NCBI GenBank assembly: GCA_903827735.1
Contig: CAIKJM010000182.1
Coordinates: 1-8,603, forward strand
Direction of reading: 5' to 3'
Length of the DNA stretch: 8,603 bases
Origin: an uncultured Rhodanobacter sp.
GTDB lineage: Bacteria; Pseudomonadota; Gammaproteobacteria; Xanthomonadales; Rhodanobacteraceae
The notes under the pieces are model-generated. The model worked only from the letters and a program-made list of their open reading frames with translations, was not told where the DNA came from and did no database searches. Every line of letters starts with the position of its first letter. The stretch's first letter is position 1. The translations under genes were made by a program, and so were the position numbers. This document shows positions 1 through 5,687 of this stretch, piece by piece.

Positions 1-723
1 CAGTATCATCGGTAATACGTTGACCGCGATGAGTCGTTGTGCCGGTGTGTCGCCTGCGTAGGCAACCGTTCGCAGAATATGCCGGGCACCGTGCATGAGG
101 CAGAAAAACACGGTGAACGCATAAAGCGGCGGCGCCGCGAGCGAGAGGCAGCCAAGCGTCGCCAGCTCAAGCGCTGGTCGCGGCATGCGACGCCCTAGAG
201 TGATGGCTGCAAGCGTTACGCCTGCGAGCCAGGGCCATGCCAGCCACTGCAGGCATCGAGTCATGCGATGAGCGCTCGATGAGCCCATCAGCATGGTGAA
301 CAATGATTCGATTTCCGCGGCGTGAAACAGCGCCGGCAGCACGATAATCGCTCCGCCATAAAGCCCTTTGGTGAGCATCGGGACTTTCGGATCCAGGTCA
401 CCGGAAAAATGGACGGCAGACACCACTAAAAAAATCAAAAGAAAGGGTGTGGGCGCGGCCAGCCAGAAGAGCACGACCAACCCAGCGACAATGCTGTAAC
501 AGACGCCAAAGACGAGCCAGCCGCCGGCGCTGCGCACCCCGTAGAGCTGCGCTGCAAAGACAGGATCCATTGCGCCGTGGGGAACGCCTAAAAGAAGAAT
601 GAGGCCGCCGATGCTCAGCAGGCCCGCCGCGTTGTCGACAGGCGGTAGCAGCGGCGCTAGCGCGGCGATGGCTAGCGCCATGATGCAAAACAGCGTGCTC
701 TGTTTGCGCAGCTGCGTGGCCAT
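1..723 (-). CDS. blh: Beta-carotene 15,15'-dioxygenase, Brp/Blh family (partial, C-terminus beyond the left edge)
   Basis: The frame is open from the ATG at 723-721 to base 1, giving 241 residues, so the end is missing. Brp/Blh proteins are integral-membrane iron enzymes that split beta-carotene symmetrically into two all-trans retinals, the rhodopsin chromophore. The family signatures are visible: GVPHGAMD (residues 46-53), SAVHFSGD (102-109) and PPLYAFTVFFCLMHGARH (198-215). H49, H105, H211 and H215 have the spacing expected for the four iron-ligand histidines of Blh. Most of the rest is hydrophobic, in several membrane spans. The start codon overlaps the crtY stop in TGATG, and no strong Shine-Dalgarno is visible, so translation is probably coupled to crtY. 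It is the last photosystem gene in view. Any gene further downstream, such as crtE, would lie outside the window. Family assignment is secure; activity is inferred. Confidence 0.95.
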   Translation of the reverse strand, partial: MATQLRKQSTLFCIMALAIAALAPLLPPVDNAAGLLSIGGLILLLGVPHGAMDPVFAAQLYGVRSAGGWLVFGVCYSIVAGLVVLFWLAAPTPFLLIFLVVSAVHFSGDLDPKVPMLTKGLYGGAIIVLPALFHAAEIESLFTMLMGSSSAHRMTRCLQWLAWPWLAGVTLAAITLGRRMPRPALELATLGCLSLAAPPLYAFTVFFCLMHGARHILRTVAYAGDTPAQRLIAVNVLPMIL

Positions 724-1886
724 CACGTCGTTCCGGACGCCGAAGGATGCGTGCGGCCTGCAAAGACCGCGCGTAAGAAAGGCCGTGCAGGTAAAGCGTT
801 GATCATGGCCAGATGATCGACCAGCGTGCCCTTGTCGCTCAGAAACCGAATGATCCGTCCCGGATCGGCGCGCGAGAACAAGTCGACAAACAACTGAGGC
901 CCTAAATCCGGTCGCGCGCGCAGCACCTGTAATAGCAGTCGGTCCATCGTGCGGGTTGGCAGCGGATCCGATCGATGGGGTTTGGGTGCGCCGCCTCGAC
1001 GAAGCGTGTGGGCCGTTTCGCTTGCCCAGCGCTGGATGCGCTCGAACGCGTAGCCGCTGGCAGGGCGCGCGCCGCCATGCATGATGCCTGCACTGACGAA
1101 ACTGCCCTTGGACGCCGTTCGACGCGTTCGCCATCCCATCGGCAAGAGCCCGCTCTCGGTTCGATGCACCTCGTAGGACGCGCCGCCGCAGTACTTTTCG
1201 ACGGCAGACAACTGCCTTGCGGCCAATGCCGCAGCATGGCGTGGCTGCGTGCCGAATACCGTTGTTTCCACCAGCGCGCGCTCCGGCGACATCGGTAGCA
1301 GGTAGGTGAATCGCACCTCGTCGTGGCTTGCTGCGGCAAAGTCCATGAGTTGAACAGTCGAGGTGTCGAACGGAGCCGCATCGCAACTGACTTCCTGTCC
1401 GCTGAAGGACTGCCACAGCCACACGTCATCAACCGCCGTCGCGGGTGGACGCGTATCGATGACGACGTTTGCGGTTAGCGGACCGCGGGCCGTATCGAGC
1501 TGCCAGTGGCTGCCCACGCGCTTCGCCTCGCCGTGAAACGGCGCATCGAGTATCAGCGACACGGCGTTGCTGGCGTCAATGATGCGGCGTGCTTCGGTAT
1601 AAAAATCTTCCGAGGCGAGCATCTGATAGGGCGTGTGCTGGCAACTCGCGACGACCGATTGTCGCGCGGAGCGCACGGCGAACTGCGACCAGCGATGGCG
1701 TATCAACGCATCGAACCGATGCGGCGCGAGCCGCCAGAAGCACCATGTGCGGTCATTGATGTACTGCTTGCGCGACTCGAGGATCATCACGCGACGGCAG
1801 GATCCCGGATTCGCCGCCAGGCGCATGCCGAGGCTGAGTCCGGCGCATCCTACGCCGAGGATGATGAGATCCAGATCAGCAGGCAT
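723..1886 (-). CDS. crtY: Lycopene beta-cyclase, CrtY type
   Basis: This 387-residue flavoprotein of the CrtY family cyclises both ends of lycopene to give beta-carotene, at or in the membrane. Length matches the family (about 380-400). Visible signatures are the N-terminal dinucleotide fold DLIILGVGCAG (6-16), then YINDRTWCFW (42-51), WQSFSGQEV (158-166), YLLPMSPERALVETTVF (195-211), GGARPASGYAFERIQRW (271-287) and a family-like C-terminus MDRLLLQVL (314-322) to ALPARPFLRAV (364-374). An in-frame ATG exists at 1994, but the extra 36 residues read as an off-frame shadow of the crtB end. ATG 1886 puts the FAD fold at the usual distance from the N-terminus. That start lies 11 bases inside crtB and has only a poor Shine-Dalgarno, which suggests translational coupling. 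The stop overlaps the blh start by one base. Confidence 0.95.
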   Translation of the reverse strand: MPADLDLIILGVGCAGLSLGMRLAANPGSCRRVMILESRKQYINDRTWCFWRLAPHRFDALIRHRWSQFAVRSARQSVVASCQHTPYQMLASEDFYTEARRIIDASNAVSLILDAPFHGEAKRVGSHWQLDTARGPLTANVVIDTRPPATAVDDVWLWQSFSGQEVSCDAAPFDTSTVQLMDFAAASHDEVRFTYLLPMSPERALVETTVFGTQPRHAAALAARQLSAVEKYCGGASYEVHRTESGLLPMGWRTRRTASKGSFVSAGIMHGGARPASGYAFERIQRWASETAHTLRRGGAPKPHRSDPLPTRTMDRLLLQVLRARPDLGPQLFVDLFSRADPGRIIRFLSDKGTLVDHLAMINALPARPFLRAVFAGRTHPSASGTT

Positions 1887-2841
1887 GCCGCTGGTTGAAC
1901 TTGACGTGTGCGTGCGGCAGGTTTTGCAACAGCCCGTGGAGCGCGGCGTCGTGAGGACGCAGCGGCTGATGGAAGCGCGGCAGCAGCGAGACATTCGCTA
2001 CAGCGCCCAGGGTAATGGCTACTTTCCGCGTCAGGGTGACGCGCACACGTTCAGACCAATAGTCGCATTCGCGCCGCCGCAGCTCGGTTCCGATTTCGCG
2101 ATAAATCCTGGCGGCCACAAGGATGCCCGATCGCGCGCGCGACGGCAGATACGCCAGCCCCGCCTCACCGCTTCGGTAGTAGCGATCGGCCATGTCGAGC
2201 AGGCTGGTGATGGCCGATCGCAGCATCGGCTGCTGCGCGCGGCCGGGTATCACCAGGGACCGGGGTGCCAAAGGGCCCACCAGTGAGGCGGGCAGATAGC
2301 GACGTCCGACGAGCCCGTCAGCGCTGACGTCGCGACAGATATTGGTCAGCTGCATCGCCACGCCGAGGTCGATGGCGTGAGGCAATGCATTGGGGTTCGA
2401 CGTGTCCAGTGCGGCGCTCATCATCAGGCCTACCGTGCCGGCGACGCTGTAACAGTAGCGCAGTAGCTCTGCCTCGTCCTGGATTTGCACCAGACCTAAA
2501 TCGCTCTCGACGCCGCGAATCAGCTGCAGTGGAATGGCTGGATCGATCTTGCACTCGCGCATCAATCGAATCATCGAAGCCGTCAGCGGGTCGTTCGATT
2601 GGCCGCGCGTCAGCGCCGCCGCCACGTCGGCCAGCGCCTCGCGCGGCGTCGTCGTGATGTCTCCGTCGGCGAGGTCGTCAATGAGGCGGCAAAACCCGTA
2701 AAGAATGGTGGCACGTTCAGCGTGTTTCTCGCTCAGCAAGCGACGGGCCCAGTAAAAGCTGCGGCCGTGCCGGGTCAGCGACGCGTTCGCCGAAGCATAG
2801 GCCGGATCCGTAGCCTGGTTGGCAGGTAGTGAGTGGATCAT
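1876..2841 (-). CDS. crtB: Phytoene synthase
   Basis: This 321-residue enzyme condenses two geranylgeranyl diphosphates head to head into 15-cis-phytoene, the first committed step to carotenoids. It belongs to the squalene/phytoene synthase family. Both aspartate-rich magnesium-diphosphate motifs are present: DDLAD (55-59) and NICRDVSAD (167-175). Also seen are SFYWARRLL (28-36), ESDL (112-115), YCYSVAGTVGLMM (129-141) and GRRYLP (179-184). Length is normal for bacterial CrtB. ATG 2841 is chosen because GAGGAG (2849-2854) lies 7 bases upstream. A longer in-frame start at 3003 would run through the end of crtI and has no family resemblance. It starts 11 bases after crtI and overlaps crtY by 11 bases. 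Its GGPP supplier, crtE, is not in the window. Confidence 0.96.
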   Translation of the reverse strand: MIHSLPANQATDPAYASANASLTRHGRSFYWARRLLSEKHAERATILYGFCRLIDDLADGDITTTPREALADVAAALTRGQSNDPLTASMIRLMRECKIDPAIPLQLIRGVESDLGLVQIQDEAELLRYCYSVAGTVGLMMSAALDTSNPNALPHAIDLGVAMQLTNICRDVSADGLVGRRYLPASLVGPLAPRSLVIPGRAQQPMLRSAITSLLDMADRYYRSGEAGLAYLPSRARSGILVAARIYREIGTELRRRECDYWSERVRVTLTRKVAITLGAVANVSLLPRFHQPLRPHDAALHGLLQNLPHAHVKFNQRHAC

Positions 2842-2848
2842 GGTGGCT

Positions 2849-2854
2849 CTCCTC
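2849..2854 (-). promoter_or_regulatory. crtB ribosome binding site overlapping the crtI stop codon
   Basis: The strong Shine-Dalgarno GAGGAG lies 7 bases before the crtB ATG. Its first two bases are the last two bases of the crtI TGA stop (2855-2853). A ribosome terminating on crtI therefore sits on the crtB binding site, which would couple the two enzymes' translation. It also decides the crtB start at 2841. Confidence 0.85.
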
Positions 2855-4334
2855 AGGTGCTTTGGACTAGCGTGGGACCGATCAGTGCATCGAGCACTTT
2901 GGCTGAACACAGCACGCCGGGCAGGCCGGCACCCGGATGGGTGCCGGCGCCGACGAGATAGAGCTGGCGAATACCTTCGGCACGGTTGTGAAAACGAAAC
3001 CACGCCGATTGGCGAAACAGCGGCGCGACAGAAAACCCCGCGCCGTGAACGCTGAGATAGTCATCGCGAAAATCCGTTGGGGTCTTTTGGAACTCGGCCG
3101 TAATGGTGTCGGCAAGCCCGGGCAGAATCGTTGCGTCCAGTGCCGCAACGATGCGGTCTCGCAGCCTTTGGCCTTCAGTGACCCAGTCGATGTCCGTCTG
3201 CAGATTGGGCACCGGGCAAAGGACGTAAAAACTGTCGCAGCCGGCCGGTGCAAAGCAGGGATCGGTCGCGGTGGGGCGATGGACGTACAGCGAAAAATCT
3301 GCGGGAAGCGTCTGTCCGGTGAAGATGTCACGCAGCAGCTCGCGATAACGCGCGCCGAGCCAGATCGTGTGATGCGCGACATCCGGATAGGTGCGACGCG
3401 TGCCGAAGTACAGAACAAACAGTCCCATCGAATAGCGCGCGGTTTTCAGTTTTAGCCGCGCCGATCGCCCTTGCTGCTTGCCGGCAATCATGCTGCCGTA
3501 GAGGTGAGCCGGATCGGCGTCGGATACGACAAGGTCAGCGTCCAGCGCACGGCCGTCCGCTAGTTCCACACCGATGGCTGCGCCGTTTTTCACGCGCACG
3601 CGCTGCACCGTGGTGCGCAGTTGAACGTCAACGCCTCGGCGCGCCATAAGCGACCCCAGCGCCTGGGTGATCGCTCCCGTCCCGCCCATGGCGAAGTACA
3701 CGCCGTGTGTGCGCTCGAGGTAATGAATCAGTCCGTAGATACTGGTTGTATCAAACGGATTGCCGCCGACCAGCAGCGGCTGTATCGAAAACGCCTGTCG
3801 CAATTTGGGGCTGGAGAGATACGTGCAGACCATCTGCCAGACGGTGCGATCACAGCGCAGCCGGATCAGGGCGGGAATCTGTCGAAGCATGGTCGCCAGC
3901 CGATGAAACGGGCGACCCGAAAGCTGAGTAAATCCCACGTCGAAAATCCGCCGTGAGTGCTCCAGTAGTTTGAGGTAGCCCTGGCTTTCACCCGGGGCTA
4001 CACGCTCGATCTCGGCCAGCGTTTCTTCCAGCGATCCGCCGTAGTCGAAGTGCTCGCCGTCGGCAAAGTGGAAGCGATACCACGGCTTCAGTGGTACCAG
4101 CTTCACATGATCTTCCAGGCGCTCGCCGAAGAGTTCAAAAAGCTCCCGGAAGAGAAACGGCGCGGTGATCACCGTGGGTCCGGCGTCGTGGCGAAAGCCG
4201 TCCTGCTCAAACACCTTAGCGCGGCCACCGAGCTGTTCACACCGGTCTAGCAGAGTCACTCGATAGCCCTTCGCGCTTAACCGAAGAGCAGCCGCCATGC
4301 CTCCGTACCCAGCGCCGATGACTATGGCGTGCAT
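2853..4334 (-). CDS. crtI: Phytoene desaturase (lycopene-forming)
   Basis: This 493-residue bacterial CrtI-type desaturase is an FAD enzyme on the membrane surface. It removes hydrogens from phytoene in successive steps, usually four, to give lycopene. The N-terminus is a textbook dinucleotide-binding fold, AIVIGAGYGGMAAALRLSAKG (3-23), followed by LGGRAKVF (35-42) and GPTVITAPFLFRELF. The C-terminus has the family signature LYLVGAGTHPGAGLPG (458-473). Length fits the family (about 490-510). ATG 4334 is chosen because GGAGAA sits 5 bases upstream (4340-4345) and the protein then begins directly at the FAD fold. An in-frame ATG at 4418 would add 28 non-homologous residues. The gene leads the tightly packed crtI-crtB-crtY-blh group and follows the rhodopsin after a 203-base spacer. 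Whether desaturation stops at four steps cannot be told from sequence. Confidence 0.96.
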   Translation of the reverse strand: MHAIVIGAGYGGMAAALRLSAKGYRVTLLDRCEQLGGRAKVFEQDGFRHDAGPTVITAPFLFRELFELFGERLEDHVKLVPLKPWYRFHFADGEHFDYGGSLEETLAEIERVAPGESQGYLKLLEHSRRIFDVGFTQLSGRPFHRLATMLRQIPALIRLRCDRTVWQMVCTYLSSPKLRQAFSIQPLLVGGNPFDTTSIYGLIHYLERTHGVYFAMGGTGAITQALGSLMARRGVDVQLRTTVQRVRVKNGAAIGVELADGRALDADLVVSDADPAHLYGSMIAGKQQGRSARLKLKTARYSMGLFVLYFGTRRTYPDVAHHTIWLGARYRELLRDIFTGQTLPADFSLYVHRPTATDPCFAPAGCDSFYVLCPVPNLQTDIDWVTEGQRLRDRIVAALDATILPGLADTITAEFQKTPTDFRDDYLSVHGAGFSVAPLFRQSAWFRFHNRAEGIRQLYLVGAGTHPGAGLPGVLCSAKVLDALIGPTLVQST

Positions 4335-4339
4335 GGTGC

Positions 4340-4345
4340 TTCTCC
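4340..4345 (-). promoter_or_regulatory. crtI ribosome binding site
   Basis: GGAGAA lies 5 bases before the ATG at 4334. It supports that start over the upstream in-frame ATG at 4418. Confidence 0.75.
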
Positions 4346-4479
4346 GAATTTCCTGATGCAGCGATGGGCTGACTCTGACGCAGGCAGTGCGGCAGCTGCC
4401 GTTAGCGTCAAAACGCATGGCTCACTGCACCGAGCCAGCGGCATCCGATATTTCAATCGGGCGTGTGCGCCATGGAGAA

Positions 4480-4502
4480 CGGCGGAGCATGGCGCTCCGC
4501 CG
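4480..4502 (-). terminator. Stem-loop after the rhodopsin gene, possible attenuator or partial terminator
   Basis: A perfect 9-base GC-rich stem (4480-4488 with 4494-4502) closes a 5-base loop, 35 bases past the rhodopsin stop. On the minus strand it is followed only by TTCTCC, so the U-tract is weak for a full intrinsic terminator. On the plus strand the downstream sequence CTTTCTTT is richer in T, so it could also stop antisense transcription. The position fits a device that makes rhodopsin mRNA more abundant than crt mRNA. Confidence 0.5.
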
Positions 4503-4537
4503 CTTTCTTTCCTGACGCTTTTTCCTGTCACGGAGTC

Positions 4538-5281
4538 TCAGTACTTTTCTGATTCGGACTTGCGCACCGCAATCAGGAAAATAAATACGCCGAACATGGC
4601 CTTGGCCACGATATCGGCGACCGAATAACCCACCTGCACCGCGATCGTTGCGGTACCACCGGTAAAGCCGATCATCGGGAAAATAAACACCACCGGGTAA
4701 AAGCACCACGAAATAACGGTCAACCAGCGCGCGGCGCTGACCATGCCGCGGGCGTTCGCCGGCTGTTCGCTGATGGACTTACGCAGGCCAATGAACAGAT
4801 CAAACACAATGATCAGGAACGGGATCATCGCCAGAACCCACCAAAGCCAGCGTGTGCCACCTTCCGAAGAAACTTCTCCGGGGTAACCAAGCACCACCAT
4901 CAGCGCCGCCAGCACACCAAGTTTGACGCTCTTGCGAGTGGTTTCTTCCGGCGTCAGGCGCATCACCAGAATCAGCTCCACCAGCAGCAGTGGCACGGTG
5001 AGCAGCCAGTCGACGTAGCGATAGGCATCGTTGAAACGCACGCCGGTCGCGGTGACGACATCGCCAGTCACGGCATAAGCCGCTTCCCAGCTGTTGAAGA
5101 TTCGAAAGTAGTGGTAGCAGGCAATCAGTGTGACCAGGCCCGTAATGGTCACGGCAGTGCGGTAGGCCGGCGCCACCCGGTCACGTGATATGAAAAAGAA
5201 AACGGTTGCTGCCCCCATCACGGCGATGGCGAACGAAAAGGCGTTGTAGACCAAGTCGTATTGTCCGACGGTAATTCCCAT
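4538..5281 (-). CDS. Proton-pumping rhodopsin, proteorhodopsin/xanthorhodopsin type
   Basis: This 247-residue seven-helix retinal protein of the inner membrane would pump protons outward in light. Helix C reads RYVDWLLTVPLLLVE: R88, D91 (Schiff-base counterion and proton acceptor), T95 and E102 (proton donor) keep the D-T-E pattern of proton pumps. L99 is at the spectral-tuning site, where Leu means green absorption in proteorhodopsin. H57, in ACYHYFRIF, matches the histidine that pairs with the counterion. Helix G holds D223 and the retinal-binding lysine K227 (VADIVAKAMFG). YHYFRIFNSWEAAY (56-69) and GYPGEV (132-137) resemble xanthorhodopsins and Gloeobacter rhodopsin. W148, in RWLWW, appears to replace the glycine that opens the carotenoid site in those proteins, so an antenna is unlikely. 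ATG 5281 is preferred over 5323 because GAGG lies 8 bases upstream. It precedes the crt genes on the same strand and diverges from the MerR-type gene. Confidence 0.97.
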   Translation of the reverse strand: MGITVGQYDLVYNAFSFAIAVMGAATVFFFISRDRVAPAYRTAVTITGLVTLIACYHYFRIFNSWEAAYAVTGDVVTATGVRFNDAYRYVDWLLTVPLLLVELILVMRLTPEETTRKSVKLGVLAALMVVLGYPGEVSSEGGTRWLWWVLAMIPFLIIVFDLFIGLRKSISEQPANARGMVSAARWLTVISWCFYPVVFIFPMIGFTGGTATIAVQVGYSVADIVAKAMFGVFIFLIAVRKSESEKY

Positions 5282-5289
5282 AGCTAGAT

Positions 5290-5293
5290 CCTC
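5290..5293 (-). promoter_or_regulatory. Rhodopsin ribosome binding site
   Basis: GAGG lies 8 bases upstream of the ATG at 5281. It decides against the in-frame ATG at 5323, which would add 14 charged residues (MSHPHKDRPPEDLA) not expected before helix A. Confidence 0.75.
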
Positions 5294-5321
5294 AGGTGGT
5301 CGATCTTTATGTGGATGCGAC

Positions 5322-5353
5322 ATACTTCATCACTTTGGACAAAGTCTATTCAA
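5322..5353 (-). promoter_or_regulatory. Candidate MerR-type promoter/operator of the rhodopsin gene
   Basis: On the minus strand TTGAAT (5348-5353, 4 of 6 to a sigma-70 -35) and AAGTAT (5322-5327, 3 of 6 to a -10) are 20 bases apart. Within that spacer lies ACTTTG-TC-CAAAGT (5332-5345), a perfect 6+6 inverted repeat. MerR-family activators are known to bind a palindrome inside an over-long 19-20-base spacer and to untwist it. The regulator next door has a MerR domain, so this is a plausible target. The hexamers are weak, so the call rests mainly on geometry. The start of transcription would fall about 35 bases before the rhodopsin ATG. Confidence 0.4.
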
Positions 5354-5381
5354 ACGCCTATTTGTTATCCGATCGGCGTTT
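5352..5381. repeat. Inverted repeat AAACGCC/GGCGTTT upstream of rhodopsin
   Basis: Perfect 7-base arms at 5352-5358 and 5375-5381 are separated by 16 bases, just upstream of and overlapping the candidate -35 of the rhodopsin. The same half-site recurs at 5530-5536 (GGCGTTT) and 5573-5578 (AACGCC). It could be a second operator or a activator site. Confidence 0.4.
5353..5362. repeat. Direct repeat AACGCCTATT, copy 1
   Basis: This 10-base sequence is repeated exactly at 5573-5582, 220 bases away in the same intergenic region and orientation. Copy 1 is on the rhodopsin side, copy 2 on the regulator side, as would suit one protein controlling both divergent genes. Confidence 0.4.
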
Positions 5382-5572
5382 CATGTTTAGTCTTTGTTCA
5401 AGCGCGGATATAGCCACAGGTGGTTTTGGGTTGCAAGTACGCCTGCAGCAAATAGGCCGAGATTGCCTGTTTAAAGCCTTTCCTTTGACATGTCGATGGT
5501 TCGGTGTGGAGCTTTACACTTCTGGATCTGGCGTTTGCATGATTATACAAAACTAGGACATTGTTCGAAAAG

Positions 5573-5582
5573 AACGCCTATT
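5573..5582. repeat. Direct repeat AACGCCTATT, copy 2
   Basis: Second exact copy of the 10-base element found at 5353-5362. It is followed by GGCGCC, so CGCC-TATT-GGCG (5575-5586) also forms a short inverted repeat. Confidence 0.4.
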
Positions 5583-5601
5583 GGCGCCGTGACAAGGCAT
5601 T

Positions 5602-5636
5602 CGCCGAGGCAAGTCGTTTGAATTCAGGCCTCGGCG
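5602..5636 (+). repeat. Inverted repeat in the leader of the MerR-type gene
   Basis: CGCCGAGGC (5602-5610) and GCCTCGGCG (5628-5636) are perfect 9-base complements around a 17-base loop, ending 51 bases before the regulator's ATG. It could fold in the leader RNA or be a protein-binding site. No U-run follows, so a terminator is unlikely. Confidence 0.5.
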
Positions 5637-5687
5637 GACCCAGAATCCAGGTCTGGCGACAAAACCCGCATCAGGCTTTCCATAGCG

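Larger units (their letters stand above)
4335..4537 (-). promoter_or_regulatory. Rhodopsin-crtI spacer with serial stem-loops
   Basis: This 203-base spacer separates the rhodopsin stop from the crtI start. I see no convincing gene in it. It contains a run of inverted repeats: 4480-4502 (9-base arms), 4445-4460 (CCGAT/ATCGG, 6-base loop), 4418-4437 (TGGCTC/GAGCCA, 8-base loop) and the palindrome GGCAGCTGCC (4391-4400). No strong sigma-70 promoter for crtI stood out on the minus strand. The likely role is to end or trim most rhodopsin transcripts, letting some read through into crtI, or to protect the rhodopsin mRNA 3' end. This is inference from structure only. Confidence 0.55.
5282..5687. promoter_or_regulatory. 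Divergent intergenic control region between rhodopsin and MerR-type regulator
   Basis: This 406-base stretch has no convincing gene and is clearly AT-richer than its surroundings (two hand-counted 60-base lines gave 37 % and 45 % GC). It must hold the promoters of both divergent genes. Visible elements are the rhodopsin promoter/palindrome candidate (5322-5353), the inverted repeat 5352-5381, a 10-base direct repeat (5353-5362 and 5573-5582) and further GGCGTTT at 5530-5536. There is also a perfect TTGACA (5485-5490) overlapping the palindrome GACATGTC (5487-5494), and a hairpin at 5602-5636 just before the regulator gene. TTATAC near 5543-5548 could be a -10 for the regulator, but no good -35 partners it. 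The exact promoters remain unassigned. Confidence 0.7.

Noticed and set aside
398..763. Open frame of 121 codons on the minus strand with many Arg and His
   Set aside because: It overlaps the real blh frame, which matches the Brp/Blh family over its whole length. The Arg/His/Ala-rich composition is typical of an off-frame shadow in GC-rich DNA.
2842..3003. Longer crtB with a 54-residue N-terminal extension from ATG 3003
   Set aside because: The extension lies inside crtI, is Arg/Ser-rich and unlike phytoene synthases, while ATG 2841 has an excellent ribosome site.
5282..5323. Rhodopsin start at ATG 5323
   Set aside because: It would add 14 charged residues and lies close to the candidate promoter. 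ATG 5281 has GAGG at proper spacing.
5485..5490. Perfect TTGACA -35 on the plus strand
   Set aside because: No acceptable -10 lies 16-19 bases downstream. The nearest, TACACT (5515-5520), is 24 bases away, so I did not call a promoter, only noted the element.
5521..5540. Possible sigma-54 promoter (TGG...TTGCAT) before the regulator
   Set aside because: The distance between the GG and GC elements is 11 bases, not the required 10, and no partner activator site was seen.
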